Program-made: the position numbers and the translations under genes
Assembly: GCF_029227915.1 (NCBI RefSeq)
Contig: NC_079888.1
Coordinates: forward strand, 6,195,001 to 6,259,000
Length of the DNA: 64,000 nt
DNA from: Hydractinia symbiolongicarpus
Lineage: Eukaryota; Cnidaria; Hydrozoa; Anthoathecata; Hydractiniidae
Direction of reading: 5' to 3'
Notes under the pieces: model-generated
The model's database searches: none
Told to the model about the DNA's origin: nothing
What the model saw: the letters and a program-made list of their open reading frames with translations, nothing else
Shown: piece after piece, positions 28,391 through 42,246 of the stretch
Numbering within the stretch: position 1 is the stretch's first letter
How the letters are laid out: every line of letters starts with the position of its first letter

Positions 28391-30827
28391 TTAAAAATAA
28401 TAACAAAGTAATGAAAACAATGCAAAAATGAAGCAAGTAAGATAAGGCAATGTTGATATTGCTGAATTGTTGAAATACACGTTACATCCGTCTCCTTGAC
28501 AACACTCAGCCTAAAAGAGAAAATTATATTAGAATTGCTCCATAATAATAGCCGTCGTCCATGCTTGTAACTGTGTTTACCGTGCACAAAATCTTAAAGC
28601 TACAAAAACAAATGCGATACAGTTTTATCGACTTTGCTGTGAAGGGCAAACTCCCTTTATTTTTGGATTGGATGGATCTTCTACGGTCTAATGGCTAGTA
28701 CATTAAACCAGTTCAAATGAGAATTATGGAAATGTAAGGGTTTGATTCTCGCATTTGTAGTTACAACTAAGTGCTGTACTGGATAACAAATAGAAAACAA
28801 ATAAACAAATAAACATAGAATAAATAAATATACATACTAAATCTTTATCACTGCATTTGCTACCATTGGAATTATATTTAGTGCAAACTTCTTTGCAATT
28901 AATGGTTTCGTGTAAACAGAATTTGTGATACTGCATTCTACCTTGGTACATTTCTTGCAGCGATGCACATTTATCTTCATCCTTTTCACAGGGTTTCAGT
29001 TTCTGACTCGCTGCGCAATCATCCATTGAAATGGCACTACTGCAGACGTTGCACTGTAAGCATGTTCCTACGGAAAAAAAAAAAAAGGTTTAGGATCATG
29101 TGATATCATGGAACTTTAGAAGAAGAAGAAGAAGAAGAAGAAGAAGAAGAAGAAGAAGAAGAAGAAGAAGAAGAAGAAGAAGAAGAAGAAGAAGAAGAAG
29201 AAGAAGAAGAAGAAGAAGAAGAAGAAGAAGAAGAAGAAGAAGAAGAAGAAGAAGAAGAAGAAGAAGAAGAAGAAGAAGAAGAAGAAGAAGAAGAAGAAGA
29301 AGAAGAAGAAGAAGAAGAAGAAGAAGAAGAAGAAGAAGAAGAAGAAGAAGAAGAAGAAGAAGAAGAAGAAGACACAGGTTCTTTTAAGTAGAGGAAGCAG
29401 AGGCTGGTAATTATTTTTATTTTCCAACTGTTTTAGCAATAGACCTTTTGTTTTTAAGATAATATCCCAGACTGATATCCTTATAAAAAACGTATATATA
29501 AAACACTTGCTTTAGGTCTCCTCTGGAGAATTTGGCGCGTTAGTTCTAAGATTTAGTATTTTTAAATCAATTTTTCATTTTTTTGGACTTTTATTGGAAA
29601 GAAATCAGATTTGATACGTAACAGGGTTAACATGATTGATTACATCTGAATCATGGTCTCAATTTTTCATGATGAATATTTATAAACATTTCCGAATTCA
29701 GTAAATAAAACTTTAGATTTTTTTTAATGAAAAAATTTGTAAAGATAGGATGACACACCAATTTTTGTTAACGTTGATGCATATCGCCTTGTGCAATTAT
29801 TTAGGACAATAGTCAATTAACAATTTAAATTAGCTATTCCTAGTCTAAATTAATTTCAATGCTAATATTGTTATTTTGAAAACTACTATTATGAAATTTT
29901 AGTGCATGGGTTGCGACATAGGTGCAAGGGGAGGGGGGAGAAGAAGGTAGGTCCCACTTGTTTGAAAGATAGGCCTTTTTTTAAATAAAGCATATTCCAA
30001 AGTTAAAAAAGAAGCTGTTTCAGGGGTCTCAGAGGGCGTAAGAAGTGAAAAGTTTTCTTCGTAGCCCAACTATGGTAAAAGACATTTTCGACGCGATCCG
30101 TTTAATTGTTCCCCTGGAACACCATCCGTTGAATTTGCTGTTTTTTGACTACAAAACAATAGTAGAGAAAGTGTTTTACCGACAAATTAGTTAGATATGA
30201 TATCCAAAGTCAATATTTTGGTGAGACAAAGTATTGAGAGGAGAGAGAACTCTGAGGTGTGACTACCCAAACAATTTTCTAGCTCTTTTATATTTAGCGT
30301 ACTGTAATAATTTTATTATAATATATCTAAGAGATGATTTGGAAACAATTTTGTTGTAAGTAAATACATCAGTATGCTTTGCTATGATTTTTTATCCTTC
30401 TGTTCAAAGAACGTAATATGAAGAATTTTAACTTTATTTTCACGTCCAACCTCCCCTAAAAGTTAGACGTTCTTGTAATGAAAAGGTGTATTTATAAACT
30501 GATTTTAGAATTATTTTTTAATCAATATATATGCCCCAGAAAATCAATTCTCTCGAGAATTTTTTCCACTTCCATATTAATCAATAAATAATAAACCCAA
30601 TTATTAACGCTCATGTGTCTTCGCTCTTCGCTGACATCTTCAACCTCGATCCCAGAGCTTTTTTTTCCTTTTACTGTTACTTAATATTAAAAAGAGAAAA
30701 AAAGCCCTGGGATCAAGGTTGCTGACATTTTCACACAAGAAGAAATTTCTTATAACACAAGTAAGAAGTACTAACCTTGTTGGATTAATATAGCGATCAC
30801 AACGGACACTTGTACCAAGGTCTTCAT
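28391..30827 (-). CDS. Ly6/uPAR three-finger GPI-anchored protein, complete, three exons
   Basis: Exon 1 (30776-30827) encodes the signal peptide MKTLVQVSVVIAILIQQ and ends at a GTTAGT donor in phase 1. Exon 2 (28838-29067; acceptor TTTTTCCGTAG) carries GTCLQCNVCSS through KCSDKDL and ends at TTA|GTATGT, phase 0. Exon 3 (28391-28510; acceptor TTCTCTTTTAG) encodes AECCQGDGCNVYFNNS and a hydrophobic tail TLPYLTCFIFALFSLLCYYF. All phases agree. The 133-residue product has 13 Cys in Ly6 spacing, with the diagnostic CC-x3-CN motif, and a terminal hydrophobic segment expected for GPI attachment. Ly6 proteins act at the cell surface as ligands, receptors or channel modulators; this one's partner is unknown. 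Intron 1 contains a 254-bp GAA/TTC tract and one MITE. Confidence 0.85.
28679..28765 (+). repeat. tRNA-like element in intron 2 of the Ly6 gene
   Basis: A-box-like GGTCTAATGGCTAGTA (about 28685) and B-box-like GGGTTTGATTCTC (28738-28750), with CTAC/GTAG at the ends able to pair. It does not fold convincingly into a cloverleaf by eye, so it is a pseudogene or SINE fragment. Confidence 0.3.
29119..29372. repeat. Pure (GAA)n microsatellite, about 84 units
   Basis: Uninterrupted trinucleotide GAA on the plus strand (TTC in the Ly6 sense strand), about 50 bp upstream of the exon 2 acceptor of the Ly6 gene. Confidence 0.97.
30641..30721. mobile_element. Palindromic MITE, family 'CAACCTCG', copy 2
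   Basis: Ends CAACCTCGATCCCAGAGC and GCCCTGGGATCAAGGTTG. Flanked by CTGACATCTT / CTGACATTTT, a 10-bp duplication with one difference. Lies in intron 1 of the Ly6 gene. Confidence 0.8.
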
Positions 30828-32841
30828 AATGCGACTGTCTGTCTTCAACGTTTGTATGTACTAAAGGACTAGCTAATATCGAAATGGGGACATATTTAAG
30901 ATATTTAGGAGTTAATTGTTTGTCAACGTTACAAAGACAACAATTTTCTCTCCTTCGTAGACGTCAATAACTAATACTGTCATGTATAACTTGACAGGTT
31001 TGTAGCTAAAAAAAGGTGGCAAAAGGAGATTCCAGGAAACATAATTGGACTTTTATGATTGGTGATATATATTTTTTTTTGGGGGGGGGGGGGGGGGGAA
31101 TAATTGACATTCTTGCAGAGTACTTGGGTGTTCTTTTCCGTCTCTGCAAAAGCGTTATGCACAAATTTCAATACATTTTGTAAAGATTATATTTTGTATA
31201 AAGTAATTCGCGCTTATCAATTTTCTAAAGATTATATATTGTTGTAGTTACGAAAACAGCTTAATTAAATTATCACGTTGCCAAACGCGTTGCTATGATG
31301 ACTTCGGATGAGTCATACGGGCTGGTAATTAATGCACAACTTATTTTCCGGACCTTTGTTTGGTATCATAGAAAAAACAAAGAGCATATAAAAAAAACCT
31401 GGAGATAAGGTTGATTTTTTCAATGCGTTTTTACAAAACATATTCGGTCAAGTTACACGCATTAAATCTTTGAATAACACCGTCCTCTGAATGGCCGTCC
31501 TCTGAATAACCGCGTTCATAATAAGCAACAGACGAAAAAGATTGTCTTTTTATGAACCAATGCTTTAAGAACTACAGACTGTGTGACGTTCGTCGAAACT
31601 TGTCTCTATGCGTGGAGCTGGTCAGTCTGTACAGATGAAGCAAAGCAGAGACGAAACCATTTGTCTCCAGAGACTTGAACAGTTGAACAAATTTTTTAAA
31701 TAATTTTTTTTGTGCATCGAAGGGTTATTGCTGACGTCATCAAAATCCACATTATGATTTTTTTCTACTGTCCTTCTGCCTGCCTGTGGATTTTTTCACT
31801 GGCTTATATAAAAAGCAAGCATTACCAACGAGTATTGTATAATATGAAACAAAACCAACCGACGTTTTTTTTCGACAAAAGTTTATTTAAAAAAAACTGT
31901 CTGGATGAAATTTATATTCGTCGAAGATTTATAGCTTTCCAACCTCGTCCAAAGGACTACAGCGTCCCAAATTCATTCAGAGTAACAAATCGATAAAAAT
32001 ATTTAGATGGTTTTTAATAAAAAGAATTTCTCGTCATTTCGTGCGTCATAATCATAACTCTGCGGGAGATCTAAAGTAAAGCTGTACGACGCCATTTTTA
32101 ATAAACAAGACAAATATGGGTATGAATATAGCATATAAAAACGAGTGTTTATTATGGTCTTCTTCTTCAAGATGTTGTTAGTTTTTTTAAAACGATGTTG
32201 TACCCTTGGTTGGTACTTTATATAAAACGTTCATTGCTCGATTAAACTTTAGCTTCGACGTAGCTATTAACTACAAAATATAAAATATTAATCATAAACG
32301 CAAAAAGTTTGATCAGTAACGAGGTATTTTATATCCGTAAATTCTCATCGGGAAATAGAGAGAAACAATGGGAAAATGAAGTGGAGAGACAAGGTCTGTT
32401 ACAGAAAATATCAATATTCGCCATTTGCTGTCAAAAACAACGTTGAAGAGACCGTTAGACACTTAGCAATACATTAGTGAGATAACCCGAAATATATTTT
32501 TTCCAACTGTATGAAAGATGAAACATGTCACGACTGGGTGCAGCCACACATGTCACAACCTAGAATGCAATTTTATTTTTATGAGCGTGTTTAAGTTTAG
32601 ACCCAAAGTAACTATATAGAAGATTATTACTTATTTTCTCTTTTTTTTGCTGTCCTGAACCCACTGCAACCTACATGACAATACGTCTATCGTCAAAGAT
32701 TTTAACGCCATTTCCAATGTTCGACGCTACTGCAAACTTGTCTACAATTTCAGTTAAAACTTCCTGTGTTTTGATTCTCGCGAATTATAATAATGAGAAA
32801 AAGATTGAAGGAAATCGCTTAAGCAAGAGTTAATATATGTA
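30828..32841. other. Non-coding region upstream of the Ly6 gene
   Basis: No gene supported. It includes a T then G homopolymer at about 31071-31098 and an open frame at 31712-31996 with no family pattern or splice support. The Ly6 promoter should lie at its left end. Confidence 0.4.
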
Positions 32842-33400
32842 CAGTATTCTCTCATTAACGGACAGTCTAAAAGGCGAACACCTCTGATTAGCGGACTCTT
32901 TGGTCATAAGCCGGCTGTTTTCTAGTAAAAGGCTCATAAAAAACTTTCCAAAACGCGGACACTTAATTAGCGGATACTCTAATTAGCGGACAATATTTTT
33001 TGCACCAAAGAGCAAATATGGCATTTTTTCTCTCCTATTAGCGGACAGCCAAAAAAAAAACTAAATGATTTCAATAGAGAGGAAAGAGAAACTCTTTCCT
33101 CCTTTAAGGAGAGACTAGACATCGTCAAAATAAATAGCAGAAAACAACAATTAATTAAAGATTTTTTAATCATCCATCATTTGTTAAAAAGACTTTAAAC
33201 ATCTGAAAGAATAAAAGTTTGGTTCGTTATCATTATGTTAATATTATATTATCATTTGTTATTTTTCCTTTGTGATACAAAAATCGGCTTTATTTTCTAA
33301 TTTGCGGCCTAAAAGTAAAACTTTCCAAAAGGCGGAAACTTCCAATTAGCGGACACTTTGGTCATACATTGATGGTGTCTGCTAATTGTAGAGTATACTG
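32842..33400. mobile_element. pogo-type MITE 2 (559 bp)
   Basis: TA at 32840-32841 and 33401-33402. Tips CAGTATTCTC and, inverted, CAGTATACTC. Subterminal AATTAGCGGACA motifs on both arms. Related in design to MITE 1. The right half (from 33106) is part of the tandem triplication. Confidence 0.85.
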
Positions 33401-33600
33401 TAGCATTATCAGTAACGTACGGTTAGGTATATCAGTTTCACAAACTGCAGGAAAAAGTGGCAACAATATTTATCCAGCGAACGAGTTGCTTGATTAAACG
33501 ATCAAAAGAGCAAAGCGCAGATGTAAACATTACGTCTTTTGAAGACGTAAAATAATTGCCACGAACCATTACACACCAGGGTAAGTACTGGCTCATATAG

Positions 33601-33652
33601 CAACCACGTTCTCAGGGCAGAGACGGTGCTTGTTACCCAGGGAACTAGGTTG
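33601..33652. mobile_element. Palindromic MITE, family 'CAACCTCG', short copy (triplicated)
   Basis: Ends CAACCACGTTCTCAGGGC and CCCAGGGAACTAGGTTG; flanks GCTCATATAG / GCTCACATAC. Carried along in the triplication at 34726-34777 and 35833-35884. Confidence 0.7.
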
Positions 33653-34127
33653 GCTCACATACTAATTTTTCGTAGCTATTATAGAGAAATAAAGAATTCC
33701 AATTACTTTTCCCATGGCACCATTATTAAAACTAGTTTTCTTTTAATTTTTGTCAAAAACCTCGTTAATATTTATTGGTAACATTATCTTCATTGTAACT
33801 ATCCTAGTGCATTCTAAGGTCCCATTTGAGGTATGGAACTCATACAAGCATTGCAACCGCTTAACAAGAAAACCGACTTCAAAAGCAACCTCGTTCTGCT
33901 GCTTTTAGAGTGTGAAGAATTCATTCAAATTAAAATAATTCTGGCATTACTCGGTCAAGTGAACGCTCTTTAAAGGCTATGATTGATTAACCGATCTACC
34001 AACGATGTCAGGTGGCGCATCACAACGTATACAAATCCTACACGAACCAAAAATCATAAATAGGTCTGTAGGAGCGCTTTTCCATATACTGTTTGATAAA
34101 AAACATTTAAAGAATTGAGAATGGAGA

Positions 34128-34203
34128 TCATCATCATCATCATCACCATCACCATCATCATCACCATCACCATCATCATCACCATCACCATCATCATCAT
34201 CAT
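34128..34203. repeat. CAT/CAC microsatellite
   Basis: Alternating CATCAT and CACCAT blocks; copies of different length at about 35251-35310 and 36358-36435 in the other two units. Confidence 0.9.
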
Positions 34204-36752
34204 TTTCGGCTTAACGTCTGTTTTTTCTTTAAGGAGAGACTAGACATCGTCAAAATAAATAGCAGAAAACAACAATTAATTAAAGATTTTTTAATCATCC
34301 ATCATTTGTTAAAAAGACTTTAAACATCTGAAAGAATAAAAGTTTGGTTCGTTATCATTATGTTAATATTATATTATCATTTGTTATTTTTCCTTTGTGA
34401 TACAAAAATCGGCTTTATTTTCTAATTTGCGGCCTAAAAGTAAAACTTTCCAAAAGGCGGAAACTTCCAATTAGCGGACACTTTGGTCATACATTGATGG
34501 TGTCTGCTAATTGTAGAGTATACTGTAGCATTATCAGTAACGTACGGTTAGGTATATCAGTTTCACAAACTGCAGGAAAAAGTGGCAACAATATTTATCC
34601 AGCGAACGAGTTGCTTGATTAAACGATCAAAAGAGCAAAGCGCAGATGTAAACATTACGTCTTTTGAAGACGTAAAATAATTGCCACGAACCATTACACA
34701 CCAGGGTAAGTACTGGCTCATATAGCAACCACGTTCTCAGGGCAGAGACGGTGCTTGTTACCCAGGGAACTAGGTTGGCTCACATACTAATTTTTCGTAG
34801 CTATTATAGAGAAATAAAGAATTCCAATTACTTTTCCCATGGCACCATTATTAAAACTAGTTTTCTTTTAATTTTTGTCAAAAACCTCGTTAATATTTAT
34901 TGGTAACATTATCTTCATTGTAACTATCCTAGTGCATTCTAAGGTCCCATTTGAGGTATGGAACTCATACAAGCATTGCAACCGCTTAACAAGAAAACCG
35001 ACTTCAAAAGCAACCTCGTTCTGCTGCTTTTAGAGTGTGAAGAATTCATTCAAATTAAAATAATTCTGGCATTACTCGGTCAAGTGAACGCTCTTTAAAG
35101 GCTATGATTGATTAACCGATCTACCAACGATGTCAGGTGGCGCATCACAACGTATACAAATCCTACACGAACCAAAAATCATAAATAGGTCTGTAGGAGC
35201 GCTTTTCCATATACTGTTTGATAAAAAACATTTAAAGAATTGAGAATGGAGATCATCATCATCATCATCACCATCACCATCATCATCACCATCACCATCA
35301 TCATCATCATTTTCGGCTTAACGTCTGTTTTTTCTTTAAGGAGAGACTAGACATCGTCAAAATAAATAGCAGAAAACAACAATTAATTAAAGATTTTTTA
35401 ATCATCCATCATTTGTTAAAAAGACTTTAAACATCTGAAAGAATAAAAGTTTGGTTCGTTATCATTATGTTAATATTATATTATCATTTGTTATTTTTCC
35501 TTTGTGATACAAAAATCGGCTTTATTTTCTAATTTGCGGCCTAAAAGTAAAACTTTCCAAAAGGCGGAAACTTCCAATTAGCGGACACTTTGGTCATACA
35601 TTGATGGTGTCTGCTAATTGTAGAGTATACTGTAGCATTATCAGTAACGTACGGTTAGGTATATCAGTTTCACAAACTGCAGGAAAAAGTGGCAACAATA
35701 TTTATCCAGCGAACGAGTTGCTTGATTAAACGATCAAAAGAGCAAAGCGCAGATGTAAACATTACGTCTTTTGAAGACGTAAAATAATTGCCACGAACCA
35801 TTACACACCAGGGTAAGTACTGGCTCATATAGCAACCACGTTCTCAGGGCAGAGACGGTGCTTGTTACCCAGGGAACTAGGTTGGCTCACATACTAATTT
35901 TTCGTAGCTATTATAGAGAAATAAAGAATTCCAATTACTTTTCCCATGGCACCATTATTAAAACTAGTTTTCTTTTAATTTTTGTCAAAAACCTCGTTAA
36001 TATTTATTGGTAACATTATCTTCATTGTAACTATCCTAGTGCATTCTAAGGTCCCATTTGAGGTATGGAACTCATACAAGCATTGCAACCGCTTAACAAG
36101 AAAACCGACTTCAAAAGCAACCTCGTTCTGCTGCTTTTAGAGTGTGAAGAATTCATTCAAATTAAAATAATTCTGGCATTACTCGGTCAAGTGAACGCTC
36201 TTTAAAGGCTATGATTGATTAACCGATCTACCAACGATGTCAGGTGGCGCATCACAACGTATACAAATCCTACACGAACCAAAAATCATAAATAGGTCTG
36301 TAGGAGCGCTTTTCCATATACTGTTTGATAAAAAACATTTAAAGAATTGAGAATGGAGATCATCATCATCATCATCACCATCACCATCATCATCACCATC
36401 ACCATCATCATCACCATCACCATCATCATCATCATTTTCGGCTTAACGTCTGTTTTCCATGCTAGCATGGGTTTGACGGGGTATATTTTCCATGTTATCA
36501 TGGGTTGGACGGGGTATATCAATGATCCTCTTCACGTTAAAAATAAAGACAATCAGAAAGGGTTTTATTGAGGAAAATAAGTAACTTCGATATTCTGTTT
36601 AGCTTTCTATTGTCATCCATACATAATCACAGCGCTGACCCAATAACGCTTACAATAACATTTTTCATGTATAACAAATACATGAAGCTCACCACGCAAA
36701 AAAACATTTATATTTTTGTCAAAATTTTGTTAAAAACAGATTTATACAAATG

Positions 36753-38966
<2,214 letters not shown>

Positions 38967-39539
38967 CTTGTTTGTGTAAAATGAAATAAGTACAAATTAA
39001 TTCACGAAATTAGCGAAAACACAAGCGGCGTATGGACGTGTGTTCGTTCTTTCTTGTGTGATCGCAAGCAAACGGAAAGAACTAAAAAGGAGGGCCCTGG
39101 TTAATGACCTTTTAAAACTAAGGAAAAAATGTTTTCAAAATAGATATTCTGTATTGATACTGAACTTTTACAACGTGAATATCAGAGTATTTTTCGCTTA
39201 AAATTATATTTTGCATTCATTTTTGACAATATCAAAGAGAAATTTGCCGTCATTTTTTTAAAACTTGTAAAATTTTAGTAAAGTTGTAAATTTTAAAGGA
39301 AAAATTGTTACTTTGGCCGTTTTTACGGTACGGAACCTCCTCAAAACAATCACAAGGCCAAGCATCAATCAGCAGCTCAGCAGTGTTCTGCCCGGATAAT
39401 GAACATTGGCCTGATTAAGTACGGCAGCTTGCCCCGGTTAAGAACAGGGCAGAAAATACATAATCAGGGCAACATAATCAGGACAGGCGGCTCATTACTC
39501 AAAAAATATTATTTGGCACTTATAAAAGGAACATAATCA

Positions 39540-40065
39540 GGGCAGGCCAGTTTATATACGACAGTGTAATATTATTTCTCACTTATTATAGAACAAACAT
39601 AATCGGGGCAGGCCGACTTATGTATGACAGTGAAATATTATTCGAGACTTATAGAACGAACGTAATCGGGGCCGACCGGCTTATGTATGACAGTGAAATA
39701 TTATTCGAGACTTATAGAACGAACGTAATCGGGGCCGACCGGCTTATGTATGACAGTGAAATATTATTCGAGACTTATAGAACGAACGTAATCGGGGCCG
39801 ACCGGCTTATGTATGACATTTTTCTATTATTTCTCAGTTATTATAGAACGAACATAATCGGGGCTGGCCGACTTATGTATGACAGTCAAATATTATTCGA
39901 GACTTATAGAACAAACGTAATCGGGCCGACCGGCTTATGTATGACATTTTTCTATAATTTCTCACTTATTATAGAACGCACATAATCGGGGAAGGCCGGC
40001 TTATGTATGACAGTCAAATATTATTCGACACTTATACAAGGAACGTAATCGGGGCCGACCGGCTT
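39540..40065 (+). repeat. 63-bp tandem repeat array in the left subterminal region
   Basis: About eight units built on GAACGTAATCGGGGCCGACC - GGCTTATGTATGACAG - TATTATTCGAGACTTATA, with an alternate TTTCTATTATTTCTCA variant interspersed. Units match single motifs in the right end (42860-42905), so this is an expanded terminal binding-site region. Open frames across it are by-products. Confidence 0.9.
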
Positions 40066-40249
40066 TTATATCATTCGTGACAAGCAAATAGGAAAGTATC
40101 GCAAATGAAACGAAATTCGCAATTTACGTGGAGCCTTTTTTTCTTTCGCCAGACAGGATTCTAGTTTCTTACAAATTCGAAGAAAATGTTCGAAAAAACT
40201 TTCATTTAAATTTTTCAATCGTCAGAGCTACACTAGTTTTAGTTAAGCC

Positions 40250-41757
40250 ATGGAAGTTCATCGCCAAAAATTTGAACAATTTGCCCAGCGTTACACAGGC
40301 ACTGGTAAAAAACCAACGAGTGGCACAATAGCAAGAGAGTTCGGGAAGAAAATTTCCCAGAACTTAAAAAGCAATGAGTCGGACAGTAAAAAGGGTACAG
40401 AAGCACGTCGCTTCAGATTATTGACCCAGAAGTTTAAGCTGATGAACTGCGAAGAGCTGGGAATGGTGGATATTTTGATTGTGCCTTCACAAGAAGCTGT
40501 AAGTGAAAAATCGTGATTTCAAATTTTTAGTTCGATGTTCAACAATGTAAGTAATTATTATAACCGTTACTTTTTTCAGAAAAACCATACAAGTAATCAA
40601 TCGATACCTGAAGGTTACTTAAGAGTGGCATACGTAGATGAATTCTTTGACATCATACGCTCAATTCACTGTAATGAATTAAAACACGCTGTGTGAAAAA
40701 GACATTCAAAAAGGTATTAGTGTTTTCTTATCAGAATTAATAACTATATTTACATAAAAAATTGTACCCTAGACAAAATATAAAGATTGATACAAATAAC
40801 CACAATCATACCGACTGTTTCAAAACAGTCGAAGGTTATCACTGATTCGAACTTTGATAACGATGAAGACATCGACTTTTTCTCCATACCTGTTAAAGAA
40901 CAAATGAATTACAAACATCATGCTGAACAGCCACACGATGGTATGTACTTTTTCTTCAACTGAACTGAAATTAAAATTGACGTTTTATTATGAATTCTGT
41001 GTTTAATCTTTGTTGTGAATCAATTGTGTAGGCGAAGAGAATACGAATTCGAAGAACGTCACAAATGAAGCACATGTTATTGAAGACGATTGCGAAACTG
41101 GTTGTAAGTACTGACACGTTTTTAAAAAAAAATATAAAAACTTACAAGTGGACCTTCATATTAATGAAAAATAATCAATTTTCAAAGAAGAAACATATAG
41201 TACATAAAAATATTTACCATGAAAACCATCAACATGGTGCTTTTCCATTCACAAGACAATAAGAAATAGTAACGTCCATACTCAGTTTTTTTATATTTAT
41301 ATTAATAGTTCTTGCATATATTACAGCATTGTCAACACTCCAACGACATTGGACTCCACGAACAACAGCTTCTAAAAAGATAAAAAAAACGAGAGAGGAG
41401 ATGGTTCAACGGTTTGAGAAAAACCATTGCAGCAAAGTCAATGCTTATGAAGTTGGGGATAATGTCTCTGTTCGAGTCCCTAAAAAAGACCGCAGCAACA
41501 CTCATGCTTCACGCATGCCATGTGTGGTTATCAGTGTTTCTGGTGACAAAGAGAGATATTATCAACTGCTTACACAACATGGCGTATTGCACAATAAATA
41601 CAGATCTGGGGATCTAGAATTTTTCAGGGGAAATTTCAACATGGACCTTAAAAATTCTGATAAGTTCGTCAGCTTGAGGGAAGCAAATCGCCTTTAAAAT
41701 GTAACAGATAATGTGGTGAGTCGATGTGGTTGTAAGTCAGGATGCAAAACAAACATA
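40250..41757 (+). pseudogene. Ginger2/KRBA2-like transposase gene lacking its integrase core
   Basis: Exon A 40250-40498 (MEVHRQKFEQFAQRY..., donor GCT|GTAAGT) joins in phase 0 to an exon from 40580. That exon reads VDEFFDIIRSIHCNELKHAV and then stops (40694). In related proteins the His-Cys-rich segment opens the integrase zinc finger and the DDE core follows; here it is cut off. Exon-like pieces at about 40850-40940 and 41032-41103 show donor signals. A last exon (41327-41697) encodes VGDNVSVRVPKKDRS and YYQLLTQHGVLHNKYRSGDL, like the C-terminal domain of KRBA2/Ginger2 proteins. After one stop it continues as SRCGCKSGCKTNICKC, a Cys-rich tail also typical of that family. Without catalytic residues it cannot transpose itself. 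Confidence 0.6.
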
Positions 41758-41877
41758 TGCAAATGCATCAAAGAAAACGTAAGAACTGTATTAAAGAAGT
41801 AACTGGTAAGTCAGAATATTTTGCCCCTGTTTATTTAATCCTAACTGTATGTAAAGCATTACTAACTTTGTTTTATA

Positions 41878-42246
41878 GTGATAATTGATTCTGATGAAGA
41901 GGAGAACCCACTGGAGCCGCAATGGAGGGCGTTTTTAACTCGATGCCTTGAAAACGGTATATTGAAGAAATGCATAGAGAAATCTCTAGACCCACATTGT
42001 AATCCGTTGCTTAACCAGAAATCAGGTGTTTTTCAAGTTGCGGCTAATTTTGAGGGATTGAAAAGAACAGAGCCAGAATTCTATATGCAGATTACAAAAT
42101 ATTTAGCAGCAACTACAAACTCAAAATGGTCAGATATAGTACGTGAATATGTATTGCAAGTTTATGCAGGTGAATTGCCATTTGGACGTGCATATGCTGA
42201 CATGCTGCAATACATTGAAGTTAAACTTTTTTCATTGCTTTGTTAA
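41878..42246 (+). CDS. Unidentified exon inside the Ginger-like element
   Basis: An acceptor GTTTTATAG at 41877 precedes an open frame of about 122 codons: IIDSDEEENPLEPQWRAFLT, CIEKSLDPHCNPLLNQKSG, a helical C-terminus and a stop at 42244. It could be a further exon of the transposase gene or a second protein of the element. I do not recognise the fold. There are no stops and good codon structure. Confidence 0.4.
   Translation: MIIDSDEEENPLEPQWRAFLTRCLENGILKKCIEKSLDPHCNPLLNQKSGVFQVAANFEGLKRTEPEFYMQITKYLAATTNSKWSDIVREYVLQVYAGELPFGRAYADMLQYIEVKLFSLLC

Larger units (their letters stand above)
33106..36450. repeat. Tandem triplication, ~1.1-kb unit
   Basis: Units 33106-34230 (1125 bp), 34231-35337 (1107 bp) and 35338 to about 36450 are nearly identical. 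Each begins AAGGAGAGACTAGACATCGT inside the second pogo MITE and ends in a CAT/CAC microsatellite followed by TTTTCGGCTTAACGTCTG. Length differences come from the microsatellite. Only the last copy continues into the presumed original flank (CCATGCTAGCATGGGTT). Confidence 0.93.

Noticed and set aside
28679-28765. Functional tRNA gene
   Set aside because: Only the A and B boxes are tRNA-like; acceptor and anticodon stems do not pair convincingly.
29100-29439. Open frames of pure Arg, Ser or Phe on both strands
   Set aside because: They are translations of the GAA microsatellite and have no other coding signal.
31712-31996. 94-codon plus-strand frame
   Set aside because: Hydrophobic start looks like a signal peptide, but there is no conserved pattern and no exon support.
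39620-39985. 121-codon open frame in the 63-bp repeats
   Set aside because: 63 is a multiple of three, so the frame stays open by repetition; no independent evidence.
39540-40065. CRISPR-like direct repeat array
   Set aside because: Units are contiguous 63-bp repeats without unique spacers, in a eukaryotic transposon end.
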